Part shown: positions 49,829 through 60,309 of the stretch, in pieces | Numbering within the stretch: position 1 is the first letter of the stretch | How the letters are laid out: each line of letters starts with the position of its first letter | Source of the DNA: Zeus faber | Lineage: Eukaryota; Chordata; Actinopteri; Zeiformes; Zeidae | Reading direction: 5' to 3' | DNA length: 64,000 nucleotides | Assembly: GCA_960531495.1 (NCBI GenBank) | Contig: OY482848.1 | Span: 17,260,458 to 17,324,457, forward strand | The notes under the pieces: model-generated | Seen by the model: only the letters and a program-made list of their open reading frames with translations | What the model was told of the DNA's origin: nothing | Databases searched by the model: none | Position numbers and translations under genes: made by a program

Positions 49829-52350
49829 ATATAGCTGCAGGCAGCAATACACAGGGCCCAGTTTATTCGTTTTAGCTCCGTGTTACAGTTTTTTGTTTTT
49901 TTTATGAAATGCATAACAATTTATTGAACTTACAAACATTGTTTATAATGTTAATAATGTACAATTGGCAAATTAAGTTTAATAGATGACTTGTGTATAT
50001 TGTAATGCAGACAACATTTATGAAACTTTCACATTAATTTGTCATTAGAATTATTATGGAAGAACTAGTCTATGCTTCACACTTTTTGTCTTTTAATTTA
50101 AATCTGCTACGTTTAGCCGAAGGAAACTGTTTACACATGACGTTTCTTTTAAAAAAATTGTTTATTTTTTACTTTAAACAAAATCTTGTTGTTCTTATAA
50201 CTTACCTTGTTGTGTGTAAGTACATCAGTGACGTTGGGTCTCGGGTATGACATATTTACGTCGTTCACGTATTTACGAAGATTTACGATAGTAGTTGAAC
50301 CTACGGAATTTAAGTGTTGACTTTTTTCCTCTTACTACATCTTCAATAAGTTATGTTTCCATGAAATACGAAAAATGTTGTGGTATTTCCGTGAGTTATT
50401 AACATTGAACGGCTTCTATTATTCCGACGTCTCACTGGATCTTGAACACATCACTCAGTCACACTCAGACATGGTCACAGGTTTTTGTGGACTAGTGTTT
50501 TTTGTATTTTTCACGAATCTGGCAAAGTAATGGGGACCACGGAGATAAAATATCAATCGAACAGACCTGTAGACATCTACCATGTTAACCCATAGTTGTC
50601 CTTGTGGAACCACTGCAGAGTGACACACATCGTACACTGTGGACACGATGCCAATGTACATTCTGAAATTCTAATCTGTACATTTATAGTAAATAAATAA
50701 TATGATGATGTCATAAAGTGTCTTGCTGTAAATCTCATCTCGTTCATTTTGTTTATGAATAGTGGCGTGTCAGTCAACAGGACCAACTGAATATTTGGCG
50801 TCAAATTTGTTCGTTTTTTTTCATAAATGTCTACTCCATATGAACTTGAGGGTCATTTGGCGGCTTTCAAGTTTTTTTTTCCACATCATTTGAAAGTGGA
50901 GAATCAGAGCTTCCAAACAAGGTGTCAATTGTGAATAATCAAGCAAATATTTTTAAAGCTATGACTTGTTAATCAAACCGTGTGGCAAACCGTGTTTCTG
51001 AGATAATCACCTCCAAAGTTTTACCCATACCAGGTTCATTCAGCCAGCTCCCAGAATGCAAATAGGGTTGGCGGAGAAACAAAGCCACATGGCTACTTAA
51101 CATAATGCTGAATGGACCAATCACGAACAGCTCAACAACACACAACTAATTTTGTTTTAAAAAAAAGCTTTTATTTAACAGTAAGAAAATACATGTTTTA
51201 TAAAAGTGGAATTATTTTGGAGTTTAAAAGTACGGACAACACAACAAAATGTAGAGTCTATCCATATTATGAGTCTTAGAAAATCTGAAATCTGAAAATC
51301 ACCAACCTCAACGGACTTCATCACGTCATCAACTTCTTCCGTTGTAACATCAACGGACGTATCGTACGTCTGTCTGTGGTTCTTGAAAATATTTAGTTTC
51401 ATCGTCACATTAACTTTGAAATCCGCTGTTTGAAATGTTCTCCAAGTCCGGAGTAATATCAGATTCAGTGGCGCCGCCGTTCTCCGCGTAGCTGTCGGAG
51501 AACTGACTATCATCGCAGAAAATGAAGTCCAGTACGCGCTGCTGACTTGGATCTATTGCACTGGTCAGATTAAGGTCCGAAATATGATTCAGAGCTTCCG
51601 CCACCCACTTCACGTAATCCATAACGATACGGAGAAGAAAGTTTTCACAGACAAGTTTGACTGAAACACTCTGTGCTGCGCTTTAACCGTCTGTTTACGG
51701 GAGTGACGTAGGTGCGTGATGTGAAGGGTTTTTCCTCTTCACAGTTTCACAACAATGGCTCTGTGTGTGTAAAAGTAGTACCATTTAAATGTTGAACTCT
51801 ATCAAAACGGTTTCACATTGTGACTTCACATCACATGGAATATGGATGAATGATCTTCACCTGGACGGTCGCTTTAAAGGAAACGATCGATCGTCGTTGT
51901 TCAGCGCTGTTCAGCGTCTCTGTAAGTGAACTGTGTTTCCCCATGTAATCTAACAGAAGAAATTAACTAAACGGCTAACATTTTTCTACTATTTATAAAT
52001 CAAACTCGGTTTCGAAAATACGTTGAGAGATTAAAAAAACACAAAGGAACATGAATCTGGAAAAATCAGATTTTCCTTCAAGAAGTGTTTGTTCAGCTTA
52101 TTTGGCTGCTCCTGGCAATTTTAGAAATGCGCGAGTCGGCGGCTTTTGCTGTGGTGGGACACATATGTGGATCGATTTGGATGAAACTTAAGCCACGATA
52201 TGTTTGGGACATACCTGTATAAACGACACCTCAACCGTGTTTGTTGCTTCTGTCGTTCTACTGTTTCAAATAGTTTTAGATTTCAAAATTAACTATTAAT
52301 TACTAATAACTTGACAGGGCATCACGGGGATTCAAGATTTTAGTTATTGT
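49829..52350. mobile_element. DNA-transposon-like element, copy 3 (longest)
   Basis: Begins ATATAGCTGCAGGCAGCAAT, as copy 1 does at 5556. The right portion duplicates copy 2. On the minus strand a 70-codon frame (51622-51410) starts MDYVKWVAEALNHISDLNLT and is acidic and serine-rich after that; it may be the N-terminus of an element-encoded protein. I do not recognise the protein or the superfamily. No complete transposase is visible, so the element appears nonautonomous or decayed. Confidence 0.7.
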
Positions 52351-52899
52351 AATAAGTAATTAAGGAAAGGAGGAAAATTGAATTTCAAATCACATTATGA
52401 ATTCCCAATCATCCAAATTAAGTGCTAATAAAGGTTGACAAAGCAATTTCAATAAAAAATAAAAAATTCTGGTGAACATATAATATTTGTGTAATGAGAA
52501 GGCACGAGGGTTTCACTTGTGACCGTAAAAGTCCCTGTAAAGTCAATTCGGAGATTTGTTTCTAAACACATTATACATGATAGAAAGTAATTGTTTAAAA
52601 CATGTAAAAAGACTAAACTATGTGGTACTGAATTGTGAAGTTAGACCATTACACCGTTTTTGCGGTCCTCATTTTTTGGGAGGGCTTGAATAAGGGACGC
52701 TCGACTTAACACGTTCCTACCTGGCATGAGCCCTCCCCTAACATTATATAGAGTAGAGCTCATTCATCCGCGGTTCTCTCGCTCCATCCTGACAAGTCAC
52801 TGCAGCCTACACCAGTTGCTTTCTGTGGCGCCTTCATCCCTCAAATGCATCTTCCCCAAATGCCAGAATGTACACAACAGCTCGGTCTCCTTATTTACA

Positions 52900-53175
52900 T
52901 TTCCCTTCCGTTCCGAGCGCGGCGGCTCCCCTCGCTCCGTGCGCTCCCGGACAGCGGGGCGCTGTCCCGGCTCCGTGCGAGCCCGGGGAGCGGGGCCCCG
53001 AGCGGGGCCCAGAGGGGGGCCCTGGGCGGGGGCGCTCCCCAGGCGCACAAGGAGCCGGAACAGAGTCCCGCCGGACAGTGAGCGGCTCTGTTCCGGCTCC
53101 GTGCGCGGAGCCGGAACAGAGCCCCCCTCCCCGGCAGCGCACGGAGCCGGGGGAGCCACCGCGCTTCCCCGCAAC
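52900..53175. repeat. GC/CpG-dense island with nested inverted repeats
   Basis: About 275 bases of very high GC and CpG content inside AT-rich DNA. A perfect 17-bp palindromic arm pair (53084-53100 and 53107-53123, GGCTCTGTTCCGGCTCC with loop GTGCGC) is present. The word GGAGCCGGAACAGAG recurs directly at 53051 and 53107, and CGGCTCCGTGCG recurs at 52969 and 53094. All frames are open through composition alone. No coding family recognised. Confidence 0.85.
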
Positions 53176-53728
53176 AAATTTCCCATTTCTCATGTTCTAT
53201 TTTTAACTTCAGAACTAAATCAAAACGATGAAAAACAGCTCGTTATTGGTTGTCTGATTTTGGATTTGTTTGTGTATGTATTGGATCAGTGGTGTTTGAC
53301 ACATGAGAGGCTACACTTGTCTCGCGAGGCAGAGGCCGTGGATTTGGCGTCTTCAGCAGACACGCTCCAGCGTTCCGGAGCAGAGGGAACTGCCTTTTTG
53401 TCCCCCACAATTTTAAAACCTTGTTCAATTCACTCGGCACTTTTTTTTTTATCATTTTAATTTGACTGCCTGGGTAATAACACAGCCTTCTGCGGTGTCA
53501 CAAACACATTTATTGTCGCTTTACAGGGACTTTAACATAAATATAATAAAAATGCGCAAGTGTCAAAGCCGTCTACATTTTGGGGTTTCTTTGGGGAAGG
53601 AGCACCAAACAAATTTTGGAAATCCTACAATAAAAATGGTAAAGACGTGTATTATCTTATGAATTTAAGCTGCCACAAGTATGGAGAATTTATTTACTTA
53701 CATTGGAATGTGACATTGACATGTTATC

Positions 53729-53730
<2 letters not shown>

Positions 53731-53788
<58 letters not shown>
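53731..53788. repeat. (CA)n microsatellite
   Basis: A CA run of about 29 units, directly left of the composite pyrimidine minisatellite. Confidence 0.96.
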
Positions 53789-53790
<2 letters not shown>

Positions 53791-53804
53791 CTTTCCCGCC
53801 TTCT

Positions 53805-54448
53805 TCAATTCCATCCTTTGTTCCTTCCTTTCCCCCCTCCTTCCTTTCTTCCTTCGTTCGTTCCGTCCTTCCTTACTTCTCTCCTTCCCCTCCCTCTCTT
53901 CCCTCAGTCCACCAAGCAGTACAATAATTTCCGTCCTCACTCTCTCCCTCTCTCCTTCCTTTCTCCCCTCTTTCCTCCCCCTCGTCCTCTCCCTCCCTTC
54001 CCTCGGTCCACAAGGCAGTAGTCATTCCCTTCATTCCTTCCTCCCTTCCTTTCTTCCTTCCTTCATTCCTTCCGCTCCTTCCACCCTCCCTCCCTCCCAC
54101 CCACATTCCTTCCTTCCTGCTTTTCTTCCTTCCCTCCTTCCCTCCCTCCTTCCTTCCTTCCATTTTTCCTCTCCCGCTCCCTCTTCCTTTTCCTCTCCCT
54201 CTCTTCCCCCAGTCCACCAGGCAGTACAGTCATTTCCTCCCTCCTTCCTTCCTTCCCTCTTTCCTCTCCCTCTCTCCTCTCGGTCCACCTGACAGTGCAG
54301 TCATTTCCCCCTCTCCCTTCCCCCCCTTTTCCCTCTCCCCGTCCACCAGGCACTACAGTCATTTCCTTCCCTCCCTCTCTCCCTCCCCCCTTCTCTCTCC
54401 CTCTCCCTCTCTTCTCCCTGTCCACCAGGCACTACAGTCATTTACACT
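53805..54448. repeat. Composite minisatellite: pyrimidine tracts punctuated by a conserved block of about 25 bp
   Basis: CTTCC/CCCTC-type pyrimidine-only tracts alternate with six copies of a non-pyrimidine block, consensus GTCCACCAGGCAGTACAGTC followed by ATTTCC. The blocks start near 53905, 54004, 54210, 54280, 54340 and 54420, so the unit length varies from about 60 to 206 bases. The minus-strand frames of Arg/Gly/Lys/Glu repeats are compositional. Confidence 0.9.
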
Positions 54449-55730
54449 GTAAAAGATAAAGCTTTTTCTCTCAACATCCAATCTCGGTGAAACCAACAGT
54501 AAATTATGGACGACAAGTAAGCGCACCAATTCAGTGATCTTTAAAGACGAGCCTTTTAAGTTTTGTCAGCCTTCAACGAGGCCAAATTTCCACAAAATGA
54601 ACTCTGCATCTCTCAGATTATTAAAATACAACCCGTGGGGAGAACAAACTGCAAGTCTTGCAACTACTTTATTAATCTCCCCTTAAATGAAGAAGCCGGG
54701 TGGTGGGCATCCTTTTTCCGGTGGGTTTTTTTTTTTTTTTTTTTGTTCTTTTTCCACTGCGGGTTTTTTTACACACTCGCATGAGGAAAAAAGAAAAACT
54801 CTGCATAGGTTCATGAATCCAAATGTCCCCCGGCGATTATTAGACACACTAACGACAATGCAATTAAGAGGCGAGAAGGACTGAGTGTGCAAAAAATAAA
54901 AAAGTAAACTGTGCGCCAGTGTTTTTATTTGGCTTAATTCACAGACTATCTGCCTCACAGGTAAGTTTGAATTCCATTTGGCTCGGCTCTCGCTCAGGCA
55001 ACCAGGAGGTACGGGGTTAATTAACATATATTTACAAATTATACTATTCAAACTAATTTAGTTTCCTGCAAAATGAATCCCAATTACAAAGGAAAGCCAA
55101 ATGGAGATTTTCTTTAAAGCATTAAAATGGATGAGTGTTGTTTTTACCACACAGATCTTTTATTAACGTTACCCATGCTCCTTTTGTACTATTCCGTGTG
55201 AACAGTGCTTACAAAAGATCACATGGTGTCGCGTTTCCAAATTATGTATGAATTCATACTCATATTTCGCTGCTTTCACGAAACAAAATATTCCGCTGGA
55301 AAGTGCTGGTGTGGGTCAATATGTCTTTATGATTTCTGTTTGACCACGTTCTTATTAATATACGATATTATTATTATAAATGTGATGCAATTCAGTCGGA
55401 GCTTACAGAAAATAAATTCATGAATTAAAAATGTATATTGTTGTTGCTAATATTGGCGTTGTGTAGCAAATCATTTTATTTTAGATTTTATATTAGATTG
55501 TTCCTGATTTGTCCAGATAAATAGTTGGATATTAACTTCTGCCAGATTACGACTGTTTATATTATATTTACTTTTATTATATTTTCACACATTAGTTCCA
55601 GTTTATTCTCTGTTGATAACACAATACAAAAATCGACAATATCAGTGTTTATTCATTAAATGATATATATTTGTGTATATTTATATATATGTTATATATC
55701 AGTGTCTTTATTCATTAAATTGTAATTTAA

Positions 55731-55789
55731 ACACACACGTGCACGTGCACACGCACGCACGCGCGCAGACACACACACACACACACACA
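55731..55789. repeat. Mixed (CA)/(CG) microsatellite
   Basis: ACACACACGTGCACGTGCAC passes into CGCACGCACGCGCGC and a CA run; alternating purine-pyrimidine throughout. Confidence 0.93.
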
Positions 55790-55804
55790 GCTCTAGCTTA
55801 CTAT

Positions 55805-56000
55805 GGTTTTGTTGAAGTTGAAGTTGAAGTTCAAGAGAATATTTGTCACATACATACACATACAGTCATACATATATGCAGTGAAATGTCATGACACCCG
55901 GTGATTACGCACAATAAGCTCTATAAGCTCTAAAAATACTAAAATGTGCATAATAAAGTTGCAGAATATATTGGAATATATATTTAGATTTACTATATGG
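55805..56000. repeat. Second copy of the 'GTCACATACA...GCAGTGAAATG' repeat
   Basis: GTTGAAGTTGAAGTTGAAGT, then TTGTCACATACATACACATA and CATACATATATGCAGTGAAA match the copy at 11735-11830 in the same orientation. Confidence 0.65.
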
Positions 56001-56009
56001 TCTTATATT

Positions 56010-56040
56010 TACAAATGGTCTTCCACAAAGACCATTTGTA
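56010..56040. repeat. Perfect 13-bp hairpin, 5-base loop
   Basis: TACAAATGGTCTT at 56010-56022 pairs with AAGACCATTTGTA at 56028-56040; the loop is CCACA. It lies just right of the dispersed repeat at 55805. Confidence 0.93.
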
Positions 56041-56855
56041 GTGATTTAATTTGTTTTTATTATTTTTATGTTATCCTTGCAGGTAATCCTTTCCCCATTA
56101 TTTTTACCCTAATCTTGTGATTTCAAGCAAAACCCCACAAGGACAATTTAAATGCGTAACAACCTTAATTCAATATCAGAATAAAAAAATACTCCACAAT
56201 ATATAGTATTTCTTATATAAATAATACGTAGGCTACGTAGACATGACTTTTATACAGTATATTTAAACGCCAATAAAACACTTTCTATTTACAGTATATC
56301 ACCCATATTTTCCACAATGCCTAATATATATTTGATAACCACATTTTCCATATAATAATTTTTTGCAATTTACACAATATTCTTCAGTCTCCTAAAACGC
56401 ATCTCACACTCCTATTGCAGAGCAGCCTTCTGCACAGTCTTCATTCTCATTATTATCATCAATTTCAACTCTGAATATCCATATCATGATTTGATAATGC
56501 AATAGGTTTTTTCCCCCCTCGCCGTCATAACTTTAAAGCAGATAATTTGTTTGCGAGCCCCATTTATTTTTTATTTTATTTTTTAATATTTTTCTTGTCC
56601 CTTTGTATGACTCTACCATACACCATATATTATTTATCCCAGTCCTCTGTATCCCAAACGCTCTTTGGGCTCAGGACAAACCACCAGGAGGGAGACGGAT
56701 TCCTGAACAATGTGTGTGTCTACAGAGGAAATCACTCTGTTCCACTTGAGACCAACACAATTTCATATTAATGAATAATTGAGAAAGTTTAGAACTGGGT
56801 TGGGATAAATCTGTGTGTGAGTGTGTTTCTGAGAGAGAGAGTGTGAGAGAGAGAG

Positions 56856-56857
<2 letters not shown>

Positions 56858-56937
<80 letters not shown>
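56858..56937. repeat. (GA)n / (TG)n microsatellite
   Basis: GAGAGAG-rich sequence from 56831 leads into a TG array of about 38 units. Confidence 0.96.
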
Positions 56938-57540
56938 GGGAGTATTTGTGTCATGTGGTAAACACCTGACACAGTTCCAGCGCCGCCGCACCGTCGTTTA
57001 ACAACTGATTACCACATTATTTCCCGGGGACCTAATTGAAAGGGTTAAAAGCAGCAAAAAAAACAATCTATTGGCGAAGAATAGGTACGGCTGATAATAA
57101 GTAATAATAAAAAAATAACCAGGCGATAGTGGCACGACATTAGAGGCATTATAGAGTTAGACCCCCTGTGAAAAGTGCATTGGATTGTCTCTGGGTGTGG
57201 TCAAAGAGAGGTTTAAAAGTACATCATTTTTAACTCTTCCTTCAAGGTGTAAATATTGTTTTGTATTGTAGCGCGCTATATAAAGGGATGATCAGTTACA
57301 AAATCAAATATCTGTCATCAAAAAGGACTTGGGCCGAAGCCTGAGAAAAACCAAAGCCAGGATTGCCATAATATTCTATGGAGCCTCATCATCTCGGGAA
57401 GTTTGCATCTTAACCTGAGCCGCGGTTTAACAAGTCCAGGGCTCATTTGTGACATGAGAGGCAGGGAAGAGGAGGAGGGGTGGAGGAAGGGTGGAGGAAG
57501 GGGGGGGGGGGGGGTCGACATGGAGACAGAGATGCTCCCT

Positions 57541-57580
57541 ATCCATCCATCCATCCACCCATCCATCCATCCACCCATGC
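57541..57580. repeat. (ATCC)n microsatellite
   Basis: About nine ATCC units with ACCC variants. Confidence 0.92.
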
Positions 57581-57691
57581 TAATGATCCGGACTCAAGCA
57601 CATAATTAAAGGCCCTGGTACCCCTCTCCTCCCCCAACATCTCTCCCCCTCTCTCGCTTTCTCCTGTGAAATGCGAGAAGGGGGTTCATGT

Positions 57692-57736
57692 ACCTCTCTC
57701 TCTCTCTCTCTCTCTCGCTCTCTCTCTCTCTCTCCG
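57692..57736. repeat. (TC)n microsatellite
   Basis: A TC array of about 22 units with a single G interruption. Confidence 0.95.
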
Positions 57737-58218
57737 ACGTAGCTAGAGGAGGTTTGAAAAAAAAAACTTCTGAAACATCTTCCGGTCCATTATGTATAAT
57801 TTCAAAACACATCCCAAGTACGGCGAAGAGGGAGGGTGGGTGGGGAGGGGGGAGAGAAACTTTTCATTTTTAATGACAAAGTCATGAATTATTCCATTTA
57901 TTGTATACAGCCGCTCGTTCAAAGGTAGCTGGTCCACGAGAAGGTGAGGGTGGAGGTGGGGGACAGGCGAGGTGCAGCTAAATGGACTCACAGCCGCAAA
58001 CAACACCTGTTGAGCAGCCCCCGAAATGTAAGGAAAAGGCTGAAAACGGTTCATTTCTTATTTTCTTCTGCATTTTTTCCCTCCTTAAATGATCATGTTC
58101 CCATTCCGTCCCCTCTAAGTCATAAATGTGATAACCAGTCATCTGCTAAATAACAATAAAACTAAAGCTATTCTGTCATTTACAGACCCCCCCCAAAAAT
58201 GCCTCAATATCCTCCAAT

Positions 58219-58219
58219 A

Positions 58220-58278
<59 letters not shown>

Positions 58279-58290
58279 TATTATTATTTT
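58219..58290. repeat. (ATT)n microsatellite
   Basis: About 20 ATT units, followed by further AT-rich variants. Confidence 0.95.
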
Positions 58291-59659
58291 TTTAATCATT
58301 ATTTTTATTTTAATTATCTAATGTACGTTTCCTGTTCCCGCTTCCTAGATTAAATGTTTGAAAGAAATCATGGAAATGAGAATAAAAATCACTTCAAATT
58401 GGTCGCCTGAGATGTTTAGAATCGGGGAGAAGGTCACTTGTGCTGTCAATGAGAATTTTTGTTCACTGTGGAGTGAAAATCATTTTAGAACCTCAATCCC
58501 ACATATTCACAGACTCCAGGAACGTCACCGGTGCGTTCCTCATGTTTTCCACGCTGAGAGACTTTGCGCCATGTTTCTGCTTTTAATTGCAGTATTACTA
58601 GTTGTTGCATATCCTGGGACTGAGCTCTGAGCTTTTGGTTTACGAGACGCCCCCGTTTATAAACCAATAGTGATTATCTTTTATACATGATTCATTAGTA
58701 TGTCCTAAGGTAGTGGGGCTCTTTTTTTTTTTTATTATTCCTAACAGGCTGACTTGACTGCTCACAATCTGACTGCACTGTTTTATACGACATGAAGGTT
58801 GATGTGCCCTTTCTATGATTTGAAATGGACAATGGTGTTTTTATTGTTATTATTTTTGTATCAGAAAACCTGTTCATTATTTGATGACAATGAACGACAC
58901 CGTTAGAATGAACGCAGTCTTTATTGGCTGAGGCTTTATATCACGTGTGAAGGAACAAACTGGACTGCAGTTACAAGTTCTGGCCAATAGAGGTCACTGC
59001 AAACCATGTAAATATGCTCAGGTTGGCGTTGCAAACGGTAACAATTACCAGCATTTCTAGGATCAGGGGCCCAGTGGCCATAGTTACTAGAAAACAACAT
59101 TTTTACATATCAAGAAACATACAAAAAAATTAAAATGTAAAAAAAAAAAACGTTAATGTGGTTAATAACATATTGTGCTTTTCAAATATAATTGATTCTT
59201 TATGATTAAAAATAAACATTTCAAAACGCATGGCTACATATTTTATGTCCATAACATTTCACATTACATTTTAACAATACATTTATGTTAAAAAAAAATG
59301 GCTTATCAATGAATTGAACTCGACTGATTAGGTTGAAATGCATGTGTAATTGTTGTGCTATATCAGCTGTATGAGGGGAGAAGTACAGTAGGCCTACAAA
59401 GTGATGATGCAGTTATTTCTAACTTAAATGTTAAAAGACGAGTCTCCCGCAGCTCAGAAATAGAAGTGTTTCACCTCCAATCAATGGTGTCCTAAAATGG
59501 TAGGACAGTATATGTTGGCAGTACATGTTCTGTCCCAAACAGAAATTCCGCTTTTCCCTTTAAGTCAGTGAGACAGCTCCAAATAATGTCATGTGATAAT
59601 CTTGTGCGTTAGGTTTGAAAACGAAGCTACAAATTCCTTCCCCTGCCTTCTGTGTGGTA

Positions 59660-59951
59660 CAGTGGTGGAAGAAGTGGTCAGAACTTTTGCTCAAGTGAAA
59701 GTGTTTAGTTGTACTTGCTCTTAAATGCACTTAAAGTAAAGTACTTGTCATATGCAGTGCCTGATATAGCAGAGCCACAACTGCAACTTACAAATACAAA
59801 TGTAAATCCTGATTTAAAAAAATCATTTGGGGAGATAACTTGACGTAGCCGAATAAGTACATGAAAATACATGCTTTGAAATGTAATGGATGGATGAAAA
59901 AATATTAAGTGCAGTGGCAAAGTATTTGTATTCCGTTACTCTCCACCACTG
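59660..59951. mobile_element. hAT-type MITE (CAGTGGTGGAAG family)
   Basis: Starts CAGTGGTGGAAGAAGTGGTC and ends ACTCTCCACCACTG; the terminal 10 bases form an inverted repeat. The interior has the 'CTCAAGTGAAAG...CTTAAAGTAAAGTACTTGTC' wording of a very common fish nonautonomous element. 292 bases, no ORF. A clean 8-bp target duplication is not visible, so the copy is probably old. Confidence 0.8.
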
Positions 59952-60244
59952 TGTTTAAAATGATCTCACACTGCGCCTGGTGTGGTTATAATTCACTGTT
60001 ACAATATTGTCGAAACCAGTGTTTTCCACCCTTTCCCAGTCACGGTACACTTTGTACAATTGAATAATCCCACATGACACAACTGTCCCGTTAACCACTA
60101 AAAACTGTGCTTATTATTATGGTCTATCAGTTCTGTACTGTAGCTCTCATTTTCAGTTGGGAAACTTGTTGTGAATGGCAGAGCTGCCATTCTGCTGGTA
60201 CTGAAGAAGTGCATCCTTGCAATTTTGATCTTGCAACACTACAG

Positions 60245-60307
60245 CTCATTTCCATATAATATATATATATTATATATATATATACATACATATTTATATA
60301 TATATAA
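60245..60307. repeat. (TA)n tracts
   Basis: Several interrupted TATATA blocks in series. Confidence 0.9.
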
Positions 60308-60309
60308 TT

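Noticed and set aside
52726-53460. 244-codon plus-strand frame across the GC island
   Set aside because: The frame is open because the island lacks stops in all frames; the residues are Arg/Gly/Pro/Ala-rich and other frames and the other strand are equally open.
53873-54425. Minus-strand frames of Arg-Glu-Gly-Lys repeats
   Set aside because: They are readings of the pyrimidine minisatellite.
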